Shown here piece by piece: positions 53,224-62,148 of a DNA stretch of 64,000 nucleotides. The notes below the pieces were generated by a model, which saw only the letters and a program-made list of their open reading frames with translations, did no database searches and was not told the origin of the DNA. The position numbers were made by a program, and so were the translations under genes. How positions within the stretch are numbered: position 1 is the first letter of the stretch; the number at the start of each line of letters is the position of its first letter. Origin of the DNA: CAVRTM01 sp963724015 (GTDB lineage Bacteria > Actinomycetota > Actinomycetes > Actinomycetales > Dermatophilaceae); contig CAVRTM010000022.1 in NCBI GenBank assembly GCA_963724015.1, positions 62,001 through 126,000 on the forward strand. The letters are read 5' to 3'.

Positions 53224-54574
53224 CCAGGCCGGCGCCGACCTGCCCGGTGCCGGCCACGGCACCGGCCATGCCGGTGTTGATCTGCGGCAGGATGCCGGTG
53301 CGCACGACGCTGGGAACGTCGATGCCGGTGGGCGTGCCCCGGAACTCCAGGATCGGGACCTGGTACGACGGGTGCTCGGCCAGGGTGATCTCGTACATCG
53401 AGCGGGTCGCCCGCAGCGCCATCGGCACGTCGCCACCGACGAACTTGACGATCGCCGGAGCCGCGGCCATCGCGAAGCCGCCGATGCCGGCGGTCTCGGT
53501 GATCGCCGAGTCGCCGATGTCAGGGTTGGCGTCCTGCGGCCCGTAGGAGCCCAGGAACAGGCCCTCGGGGGTGTTCGCCGGGCCGGTGAACCACTCGTCG
53601 CCGGTGCCGGACACCTGGATGCCGAAGTCGGTGCCGTTGCGGGCCATCGTCACGACCAGCGTCGAGCCGGGGACGTCGCGGGCCGCGTCGGTCGCCAGCT
53701 TGCACGCCGGCATGTCGAGGTTGAGGAAGAAGTGGTCGTTGGCCCCGACGAAGCGGGCCACCTCGGCGACGTCGGCCGACGGCGCGTCGACGCCGACCAG
53801 CGAGGGCAGGATGTCGCGCAGGAACATCAGCGTGCCGGCGCGGTTGCGGTTGTGGCCCTCGTCGCCCATCTGCAGCATCTGGGCGATGATCGCCTTGATG
53901 TCGACCGGCCCGTGAGCGCGGACCGCCTGCTGGAGCAGCGGGCCGAGCACCGCCGCCATCCAGCGCAGCCGCTCGATCACCTCGGGGCCGTAGGCGCCGT
54001 AGCGCAGCACCTTGCCGAGGCCCTCGTTCAGCGAGCACCAGGCCGTGCCGCCGTGCACCGGGTCGCGCAGCTCGAACATCCACATCGACGGCGAGATCAC
54101 CCCGGCCATCGGGCCGACGGCGCGGTGGTGGTGGCACGGGTCGAGGGTGACCGAGCCGCGGGCGAGCTCGCGCTCGGCCTGCTCGGGGCTGTCGGCCAGC
54201 CCCTCGAAGAGCATCGCGCCGACCAGCGCGCCCCTCATCGGGCCCGAGGCGCGGTCGAAGGACAGCGGCGGGCCGGCGTGGAAGAAGGTCCCGCGTTCGA
54301 TGCCGAGCACCTCGGAGGCGGGCCGGACGTCGACGAGCTCGGCGCCGGCCGAGAGCAGCCGCGAGACCGCCGTGCGGTTGGCCTGCTCGCGGCGGGGGTC
54401 GGCCATGACCCGGGCCAGGTCGGCCTCGGTGCCGTCCATCGGCGGTCGCCAGTCGACCTCGGTGACCTGGGCGGCCTGGGCCCGCAGGGCGTCGGCGAAC
54501 AGGCTCACGCCCGCGGTGACGACGGACGGCTCGCGGGAGAGCAGCCCGTGCAGGGGGGTGGAGGAATGCGTCAT
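53153..54574 (-). CDS. allG: DUF1116 protein, oxamate carbamoyltransferase subunit AllG
   Basis: A 473-residue intact protein of DUF1116 (YlbE), one of the three subunits (AllF, AllG, AllH) of oxamate carbamoyltransferase in E. coli, which splits oxalurate into oxamate and carbamoyl phosphate at the end of allantoin breakdown. Recognisable stretches: CHHHRAVGPMAGVISPSMWM, GTAWCSLNEGLGKVLRYGAY, MGDEGHNRNRAGTLMFLRDI and DIGDSAITETAGIGGFAMAA. ATG 54574 has GGAGGTCCTTCC ahead and overlaps the allF stop by four bases (ATGA). It is third in the allH-allF-allG operon. Confidence 0.9.
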   Translation of the reverse strand: MTHSSTPLHGLLSREPSVVTAGVSLFADALRAQAAQVTEVDWRPPMDGTEADLARVMADPRREQANRTAVSRLLSAGAELVDVRPASEVLGIERGTFFHAGPPLSFDRASGPMRGALVGAMLFEGLADSPEQAERELARGSVTLDPCHHHRAVGPMAGVISPSMWMFELRDPVHGGTAWCSLNEGLGKVLRYGAYGPEVIERLRWMAAVLGPLLQQAVRAHGPVDIKAIIAQMLQMGDEGHNRNRAGTLMFLRDILPSLVGVDAPSADVAEVARFVGANDHFFLNLDMPACKLATDAARDVPGSTLVVTMARNGTDFGIQVSGTGDEWFTGPANTPEGLFLGSYGPQDANPDIGDSAITETAGIGGFAMAAAPAIVKFVGGDVPMALRATRSMYEITLAEHPSYQVPILEFRGTPTGIDVPSVVRTGILPQINTGMAGAVAGTGQVGAGLVTPPAECFPAALAALAKAVPATA

Positions 54575-56085
54575 GGAAGGACCTCCGGGGCCGAGGTGGG
54601 GGCCAGCAGGGACAGGGCGTGGCGGGTGGCCTGGGCGTTGGAGAGGAACACCGAGGCCCCGGCGGACTGCAGGGTCGTGGCGCAGGCGGTGAGCCCCTGC
54701 GGGTCGTTCTCCACCCCGGTGAGCGAGACGACCACCGGCAGCTCGCGCCCGTCGTCGGCGGCCCGGGCCACCGCGGCGGTGATCGCCTCGGCCAGCTCGT
54801 CGGCCGGCTGCGGGTGGGCGCCGTACCCGAGGACGAGGTCCAGCAGCAGCACCCCGCAGGTGGGGTCCTCGCTCTCGGCCGCGATCCGCTCGAGGCGCAG
54901 GGTGGGGTCGATCATCGGGTGCGCCCGGCCCTGGGTCAGGCCGTCGTCGCCGAAGTCGATGACCACGTGGGAGTCGCTGCGCAGGTCGGCGCCGAGGGCC
55001 AGGTCCGGCGACAGCGGGATGTTGGACCGGATCGGGCCGAGGGCCGCACCCGCGACGAGCATCGCCTCGTCGGCGAGCGTGCCGCCGCAGAACAGGCCCC
55101 GCAGCGCGCCGGGCACCGGGCCGGCGGGCGTCCGCCCCGGCCAGCTGGGCCACCGCCGTGCGGGCGCGCCGTCCACGGACAGCGCGGCCTCGGTGGCGGC
55201 GGTCAGGTCGGGTCGGCCCGGCCCGAGGGTGGCCCAGTGGACCGGCTTGCCCAGCGTCGCGGCGTACGCCTGCACCTCCGCCAGCACCTCGGCTGCCGGC
55301 GGCTTGGACACGACGACGATCGAGGTGGTGGCCGGGTCGGCGGCCAGGGCCGCGAGCGCCTGCCGGGTGGAGCGGCCGCGGACGGCCGCGGACAGGTCGC
55401 GCCCGCCGACGCCGAGGCAGTGGCTCACGCCCACGCCGGCGGCGTCGAGCAGGCACATGACCTGCTGCGCGCCGGTGCCCGAGGCGGCGACGAGCCCGAC
55501 CGAGCCGGCGCGCGCGGCGTTGGCGAAGCCGAGCGCGACCCCGCCCACGACCGCGGTGCCGCAGTCGGGGCCCATCAGCAGCACGTCGGCCTCGGCGGCC
55601 GCGTCCTTGAGCGCGCACCTCGTCCTCGACGGCGACGTTGTCGGAGAAGAGCATCACCGACAGCCCGGAGTGCGACGGCGTCGAGGGCCTCGACGACGGC
55701 GTTGCGGCCGGGCACCGAGATGACCGCCAGGTTGGCGTCCGCGGCGGCCACCGCCGAGCCGATGGTGCGCGGCGGCGGGGCGTCGCCGAAGCCGCCGGCC
55801 CTGGCGCCGGCAGCCTTGAGCGCGGCGAGGGCCGCGTCGAGCGCGTCCTGCCCCGCCTTCACCGCCGCGTCGTCGACGCCGCGGATGGCCACGAGAAGGT
55901 CGTTGGGGCCGACCTCCTCGCCGAGCGTGAAAGCCCATGCCGGTGAGCATGCCGGTGTTGAGCTCGGTGGCCATGGCGACGAGCGCGGCGTCGACGCCCT
56001 CGGTCTGGCCCACGGCACGTGAGACCTGCATCAGGCTCACGGAGTCGTAGTAGGCGCCTCGGCGCACCTCGACGAGATCGGTCAC
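54571..56085 (-). CDS. allF: FdrA-like subunit AllF (three frameshifts)
   Basis: FdrA resembles succinyl-CoA synthetase and is a subunit of oxamate carbamoyltransferase. GTG 56085 starts VTDLVEVRRGAYYDSVSLMQ. Three insertions break it: an A in 55930-55932, one base near 55678 and one near 55613. Removing them gives GMGFTLGEEVGPNDLLVAIR, SHSGLSVMLFSDNVAVEDEV and LKDAAAEADVLLMGPDCGTA in a single 503-residue frame; ALGFANAARAGSVGLVAASG and VVIDFGDDGLTQGRAHPMID follow. The start overlaps the allH stop (GTGA) and the stop overlaps the allG start (ATGA), so all three are translationally coupled. Confidence 0.88.
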
Positions 56086-57024
56086 GGGTTTCCCCTTCCA
56101 GCGGGTTGGCGGACCGCCGCGGCAGGCGGGACGGAGTGAGCAGGCGGGACGGTGAGCAGGCGGAGCGGCCAGGACGCGCAGCGCACCGGCGATCCCGGCG
56201 ACGAGGTCACGCCCCGAGGAGGAGCCGATGGCCAGCACCGCGGCCAGCGCCGGCCCCCGGGCGACGACGTCGTCGCGACAGGACGGCGCGGACCAGGTCA
56301 GCGACGGCGGGCACGGCGTACCCCTGGGCGGCCGCGTGCAGGAGGGAGGCGGACAGGCTCGTCGTACGGCGCGCGGCGGCGGCCACCGCGGCGTCCACCA
56401 GGGCGTGGGCGCCCTCGGCACCCACACCGCGCAGCACGAGCAGCACCGCGCACAGCGCGTCGTCGCCGCTCGGTGTCAGGCCGGCGCCGGCCCCCACGAG
56501 CGCGTGGACGCGGGCGTCGCACGAGGTCGCCCGAGCCGGACAGCGCGGCGCGGACCACGGCGGCGGACCGGCCGGTCGAGGCTCGGGCAGGGCGCGGCCG
56601 GACCGGCCGTCTGCGTGGTGCCGGCTGCGGCGGTCGTGCGAGCTGCCTCGGCCAGGGTCGCCAGACGGTGGGCGGGCAGCGTCCCCGGCCCGGGGTCGAC
56701 CCGGCTGGGGCGCCACCGTCGCACGACCCGCACCTCGCGGGGGCCCAGGTGCAGCCGAGGAGCCGCCGACGAGCACCGCGTCGCCGGGGTCCGACGCCCC
56801 ACCGCAGGGCGTCCGAGCGCACCGGCAGCCGCACCGAGGTGGGCAGCAGCGAGCGCGTCACTGGTGACCACGGGCAGCACCTCGTGGTGGTCGCCGACGG
56901 CGAGGTAGAGCGCGGTGTCGAACCGGGCGAGCACGACGGCCCGCCGGACCGGGCCGGACACCACCTCGGCGGTGAGCGGCGAGGCAGCTCCGAGCAGCGG
57001 CTGCTGCGTCGGCGGTGGCGTCAC
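56082..57024 (-). CDS. allH: DUF2877 protein, oxamate carbamoyltransferase subunit AllH (about seven frameshifts)
   Basis: GTG 57024 reads VTPPPTQQPLLGAASPLTAE and VVLARFDTALYLAVGDHHEV. The hallmark DUF2877 stretch LVGAGAGLTPSGDDALCAVL is intact at about 56450-56510, followed by SLSASLLHAAAQGYAVPAVA and, after a break near 56277, DDVVARGPALAAVLAIGSSS. I found about seven places (near 56855, 56800, 56757, 56590, 56520, 56277, 56165) where removing one base joins conserved segments; seven removals make the length a multiple of three and give 311 residues ending QPAGRGNP at a stop overlapping the allF start. First gene of the allHFG operon, divergent from pucR. Confidence 0.8.
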
Positions 57025-57248
57025 GGGGCGTCCTCGTCTCGGGGCGACGGCGCCGGGGCGCCGGGGGCCCCGTCGCGAGCGTGCGCGGGTGCCCTCGGCC
57101 GACGCTAACTCCCCCGGTACAGTCGCGAGCATGGGTAAAAGTGCCAAGGATCCGGCTCCGATTCGCCGGGACCTGCCAGCGGACGCGGCGGTCGGTACCC
57201 GCCCGGCGATGTCGCGGCGATGACCCGGCCACGCGCGAGGGGTACGGC

Positions 57249-58890
57249 GTGCCGGGCCAGGGACTGAGCCTGGCCGCCGTGCTCGAGCTGCCCTGCCTGG
57301 CCGGCGCCGAGGTCCTCGCCGGGCGGTCCGGCCTGTCCGGCGTGGTGAGCCGCCTGAACGTCATGGAGGTGCCCGACATCCTGCCGTGGGTCAAGCCGCA
57401 GGAGCTGCTGCTGACCACCGGCTACCCCCTGCGCGCCGTCCCCGAGAGCCTGACCGCGCTCGTCGAGCAGCTGGCCGGCCGCGGTCTGGCCGGCCTGGCG
57501 GTCAAGCGCGGCCGCTACCTGCCCGACCTGCCCCCGGCGATGCTCGAGGAGGCCGACCGGCTCGGCCTGCCGGTCATCGGGCTGCCCGAGGCCGTGAGCT
57601 TCGACGACGTCATCAACCAGGTGCTCACCGAGGTGCTCAACCGGCAGGCCGCCGTGCTGGCCCGCTCGGAGGAGGCGCACCGCGCGCTGGTCCAGATCGT
57701 GCTGACCGGCGGCGGGCTGGACCGCCTGTGCGAGGAGCTCGTCGGCATCTGCGGCGGGGTCGCCATGGTCACCACCCCCGACGGTCGCGTGCTGGCCAGC
57801 GCCGGCGGCCTCGAGCAGGTCGAGGGCCTCGACTGCTTCGACGGGTCGGGCCGGTTCATCGTCGAGGCCGAGCCGGTGGGCTCCCGTCCCGCCGGGAGGC
57901 CCGGCCTCCACCCGCGTCGTCGTCCGCATCGTGGCCGGCGCGCTCGACCACGGACGCCTCGTCGCGTTCTCCTCCGAGCGGGAGATGAGCGACGACGACG
58001 TGCACCTGCTGGAGCGGGCGGCGACGGTCGCGGCGCTGGCGATCACCAAGGCCCAGGCGGTCTCGGCGGTCGAGAGCAAGTACCAGGCCGACTTCCTGCG
58101 CGACGCCCTCGCCGGCCGGGCCGGCGCCGGCCGAGCGGGTCACCGGCCACGCCGACTCCCTCGGCTGGGACATCGGCCGCTCGATGGTGGTGGTGGTCGC
58201 CGAGACCGACCCCACCGAGACGCCGAGCACCCTCACCCGCGACGAGCTGCGCTCGGCGCAGGAGCGGTTCGCGACTGGCCTGGGCCCGCACGGTGCAGGT
58301 GCGCGATCCCCAGGCGCCCGTCGTGGGCTTCAGCCAGGAGGTCGTGGCCGTCCTCGGGGTGCCCGACGACGCCGACAGCGAGACGACCACCCGCATGGTC
58401 AAGGAGCTCGCCCGCGCGGTCAGCGGCGAGGGCGGCGGCGGTCGCCGGTCGTTCTCGACCGGGGTGTCCCGGCGGATCGACTCGGCCGACGCCCTGCCCC
58501 AGGCGTACGAGCAGGCCCGCAAGGCGGTGACCGTCGGGCGGCAGATGCACGGGGCGTCGGCGCTGATGCACTTCGACGGCCTCGGCGATCTTCCGGCTGC
58601 TGTCCCTGGTGCCCGACACCGCCGAGCTGCGCAGCTTCGTCAGCGAGGCCCTCGGCGAGCTGGTGACCAACGACAACGCGGAGAACGAGGACCTGCTCGC
58701 CACCTTGCGGGTGCTGCTCGACACCAACTGCAACGTCGCCGAGGCGGCCCGGATCCTGCACTTCCACTACAACACGCTGCGCTACCGCATCGTCAAGCTG
58801 GAGCGGATGCTCGGCCCGTTCACCACGGACGCCAACCTGCGGCTCACCCTGGCCCTGGCCCTGCAGGTCGTCCAGATGCGGGGAATCTGA
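57249..58890 (+). CDS. pucR: PucR-family purine catabolism regulator (four frameshifts)
   Basis: A regulator of purine breakdown. GTG 57249 (GAGGGG upstream) starts VPGQGLSLAAVLELPCLAGA, the PucR N-terminal domain, with VMEVPDILPWVKPQELLLTT and VSFDDVINQVLTEVLNRQAA; then a GAF-like part (VSAVESKYQADFLRDALAG), and the C-terminal helix-turn-helix LLDTNCNVAEAARILHFHYN followed by TLRYRIVKLERMLG. Breaks near 57895, 58125, 58275 and 58590 are each repaired by removing one base, giving 545 residues, as usual for PucR. Divergent from allHFG and upstream of the purine permease, so it probably controls both. Confidence 0.88.
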
Positions 58891-59040
58891 CCCGCTGCAC
58901 CAAAGGTGCCAACGTGGTGGGCCCGCGACTGTCAACAAAGACCCGTGTCTCACCTACCTGCTGGGCCTAGGTTTCGTGCAAACGCGCCGAGTGGCGTGAT
59001 CCGCGCCGCCCCCGGTGGCGCCATGTGAAGGAGGCCTTCG

Positions 59041-60540
59041 ATGGCACTGGGTTGGAAGCTCTACGGCGACGGGAAGACACCTCGGTCCCACGGACGTCGT
59101 CGCCCCGGACGAGCGACTCTCGTGGGGGCGCACCGCCGGGCTGGGCGCGCAGCACGTGGTGGCGATGTTCGGCGCCACGTTCGTGTTCCCGCTGATCATG
59201 GGCCTGAACCCCCAGCTGGCGATCATGATGAGCGGCATCGCCACGATCTGCTTCCTGCTGATCGTCAAGAACAAGGTGCCCAGCTACCTCGGCACCAGCG
59301 CGGCCTTCGTCGGCGGGGTCGTGGCGATCTACGCCCAGCAGGGCACCCCGATGGACGTGACCGGCGCGATCCTCGTGGCCGGCGTGGTCCTGGCAGGTGT
59401 CGGCCTGATCGTCCACTTCGTCGGAGCGGGCCTGATCCACCGGGTCCTGCCCCCGGTCGTCACCGGCGCCGTCGTCATGCTGATCGGCTTCAACCTCGCA
59501 CCGGTCGTCGCCACCATCTACTGGCCGCAGGACCAGTGGATCGGCTTCATCGTCATGGTCGCGGTCATCGCCATGAGCGTGGGCCTGCGCGGCTTCATCG
59601 GCCGTGTCTCGATCTTCCTCGGCCTCATCCTGGGCTACACCCTCTCGTGGATCTTCGACCGGGGCTTCGGCCCGATCACGTCGTACGACGCCGCCGCCGG
59701 CCACGTGACGACCCACCTCCGCGTCAACTGGACCAACGTCTCGTCCGCGCCCTGGTTCGGGTTCCCCCCGCACACCGACCTCGCGAACCACGTCGTCGGC
59801 TGGCACCTCCCGTCGTTCAACCTGGCCTTCGTCCTGCTCGTGCTGCCGGCCGTGATCGCCCTCGTCGCCGAGAACACCGGCCACGTCAAGGCGGTCGCCG
59901 AGATGACCAAGGCCGACCTCGACCCCTAGATGGGCCGCGCGCTGTTCGCCGACGGCGTCGGCACCGTTCATCGCGACCTCGATCGGTGGCTCCCCCACCA
60001 CGACGTACGCCGAGAACATCGGCGTCATGGCCGCGACCCGCGTCTACTCCACCGCGGCCTACTACTGCGCGGCGGCCGTGGCGATCATCTTCGGTCTGTC
60101 CCCCAAGTTCGGTGCGCTCGTCTCGGCGACACCCGGCGGGGTCCTCGGCGGCATCACCGTCGTGCTCTACGGCATGATCGGCCTGCTCGGCGCCAAGATC
60201 TGGATCGAGAACAGGATCGACTTCGGCAACCCGCTCAACCTGGTGCCGGTGGCGGCGGGCATCATCATCGCGATCGGCGACACCAAGCTGGTCTTCACCG
60301 ACACCTTCACCCTCTCCGGCATCGCCCTCGGCACCATCGTGACGATCGGCGCCTACCACATGGCCCGGGCCCTGGCTCCCCGCGAGATGCGCGACCGCGC
60401 CGACGGCGCCGTCATCTCCCTCGGGGACGTCGCGGCCACGGAGACCCTGGACGCGCCCGGCCACCGCGTCGCGCACCACGGGGCACACCACGGCGCACCA
60501 CCGCGAGCCCGGCGACGAGCGGCGCAACGAGCAGGTCTGA
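59041..60540 (+). CDS. NCS2 uracil/xanthine-type purine permease (three frameshifts and an in-frame TAG)
   Basis: A 498-residue nucleobase transporter with about 12-14 helices. ATG 59041 follows GAAGGAGGCCTTCG. Signatures: GLGAQHVVAMFGATFVFPLI, VVTGAVVMLIGFNLAPVV, ALVAENTGHVKAVAEMTKAD and, in helix 10, FADGVGTVIATSIGGSPTTT with TYAENIGVMAATRVYS, the NCS2 motif. Extra bases occur near 59079 (GKHLGPTDVV restored), 59970 and 60495. In addition, codon 59927-59929 is TAG where the family has a sense codon (DLDP-TAG-MGRALF; TAC expected), with the same frame resuming. Stop at 60540. Between pucR and the Mo hydroxylase genes, it most likely imports xanthine or urate. Confidence 0.85.
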
Positions 60541-60570
60541 CGCTCTCAGGGCGACTCCCGACCAGCCTTC

Positions 60571-60604
60571 CGTGGGCCGTGCGAGCACCCTCGCACGGCC
60601 CACG
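60571..60604 (+). terminator. 15-bp perfect hairpin after the permease
   Basis: CGTGGGCCGTGCGAG (60571-60585) pairs perfectly with CTCGCACGGCCCACG (60590-60604) around a CACC loop. It lies 30 bases after the permease stop and 100 before the next gene. There is no T run, as is common for actinobacterial terminators. Confidence 0.7.
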
Positions 60605-60707
60605 TGCTGTCCCCCGTGGCTGTCGGCAAGAGTTGCCAACCACCCACCCCCACGGCGGTGAGAACCGCCCCTATCAACCCCCCTTTCGGAAAGGCAGGAT
60701 CGGCACG

Positions 60708-61633
60708 GTGAAGCCCTCTCCCTTCGTGCACCACGCCCCGCGCAGCGTCGATGAGGCCGTCGCCGTCCTCGCCGAGGTGGGCCACGACGGCAAGGTCCTC
60801 GCCGGCGGCCAGAGCCTCATCCCGATCCTCAACATGCGCCTCGCCGCGCCGGCCCACCTGGTGGACATCAACCGGGTGTCCGGCCTCGGCGGACGTCGAG
60901 GTGACGCAGGACGCGGTACGCATCGGCGCCCTCGTCCGGCACGCCCAGCTGGAGCGGCACGAGGGCGCCCACGCCGCGCTCCCCCTCCTGCGCCAGGCCC
61001 TGCTCAACGTCGCCCACCCGGTCATCCGCAACCGCGGCACCACGGTCGGCTCGATCGCCCACGCAGACCCCTCGGGCGAGATGCCGTCGGTCCTGGCGCT
61101 GCTGGACGGCCAGGTCGAGGTGGCCAGCGCCCGCGGGACCCGCCAGATCGCCTCCGCCGACTTCTTCCTCGGCCCGCTGGAGTCGAGCCTCGCCGAGGAC
61201 GAGATGGCCGTGGGCGCCTCGTTCGGGCGGCTGCCTGCCGGCACGGGCACGGCCTTCCTGGAGTCGGCCCGCCGGCACGGGGACTACGCGCTGGCCGGTG
61301 TCGCCGCCGCGGTCACGGCCGTCGACGGCATCGTCAGCCGGCGTGCGGCTGTCGTTCGTCTCCGTCACCCCCACCCCGGACGTCCTGGACCTCACCGAGG
61401 CCTTCGCGGGCCGCGCCGTGCGCGACGTCGACTGGTCCGAGGCCGCCGAGCCGGCCCGCCAGCACGTGGACCCGGACGCGGACATCCACGCCACCGTCGC
61501 CTACCGCCGGATGCTCGTGGGTGCCCTGACCACGCGGGCGCTGGCCCAGGCCGCGGCCGCGGCCACCGGCGACGCTCGACCGACACCGACGGCGCGCAGC
61601 GGGCCGGCGCCGCGAGGAAGGCCTCGACCATGA
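60708..61633 (+). CDS. FAD-binding medium subunit of Mo hydroxylase, CoxM-like (two frameshifts)
   Basis: Transfers electrons from the iron-sulfur subunit to FAD. GTG 60708 starts VKPSPFVHHAPRSVDEAVAV, then GGQSLIPILNMRLAAPAHLV (FAD-binding loop) and RNRGTTVGSIAHADPSGEMP (second FAD motif). Near 60888 one extra G (CTCGGCGGAC for CTCGCGGAC) and near 61342 one extra C (AGCCGGCGTG for AGCGGCGTG) shift the frame; removing them gives GLADVEVTQDAVRIGALVRH and VSGVRLSFVSVTP and one protein of about 307 residues. The stop overlaps the start of the [2Fe-2S] subunit gene by four bases (ATGA). Confidence 0.88.
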
Positions 61634-62148
61634 CCGACAGCCCCACCACCGTGTCCGAGCAGACGACCGAGATCACGCTGCGCGTCAACGGGGTCAACCG
61701 CACCGCCTCCGCCCCGGCCCGCCGCCTCCTGTCGGACTTCCTGCGCCACGACCTGCGCCTCACCGGCACCCACGTGGGCTGCGAGCACGGGGTCTGCGGC
61801 GCGTGCACGGTCCTCGTCGACGGCCAGCCGATGCGCTCGTGCCTGATGTTCGCCGTCACCGCCCAGGACCACGAGATCACCACGGTCGAGGGCCTGGCGC
61901 CCGACGCCGAGCAGATGAGCCCGGTGCAGCAGGCCTTCACCGAGTGCCACGGGCTGCAGTGCGGCTTCTGCACCCCGGGCTTCCTGACCACCATCACGGC
62001 CTACCTGCAGGAGAACCCGGACCCGACGCAGGAGGAGGCCCGCGAGTGCATCTCGGGCAACCTCTGCCGCTGCACCGGCTACCAGAACATCATCAGGTCG
62101 GTCCTGCGCGCCGCCGAGATCACCAGGGAGCGGGAGGCCACGTCATGA
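61630..62148 (+). CDS. [2Fe-2S] small subunit of Mo hydroxylase, CoxS-like
   Basis: A 172-residue intact protein with two [2Fe-2S] clusters: HVGCEHGVCGACTVLVDGQP plus SCLM (plant-ferredoxin-like site) and GLQCGFCTPGFLTTITAYLQ plus GNLCRCTGYQNIIRSV (the all-alpha site), the pattern of xanthine dehydrogenase and CO dehydrogenase small subunits. It overlaps the genes on both sides by four bases (ATGA), so the three subunits are translated together. Confidence 0.95.
   Translation: MTDSPTTVSEQTTEITLRVNGVNRTASAPARRLLSDFLRHDLRLTGTHVGCEHGVCGACTVLVDGQPMRSCLMFAVTAQDHEITTVEGLAPDAEQMSPVQQAFTECHGLQCGFCTPGFLTTITAYLQENPDPTQEEARECISGNLCRCTGYQNIIRSVLRAAEITREREATS

Noticed and set aside
59927..59929. TAG as pyrrolysine codon
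   Set aside because: No pyl genes are seen, the family has no pyrrolysine, and a simple TAC to TAG change explains it.
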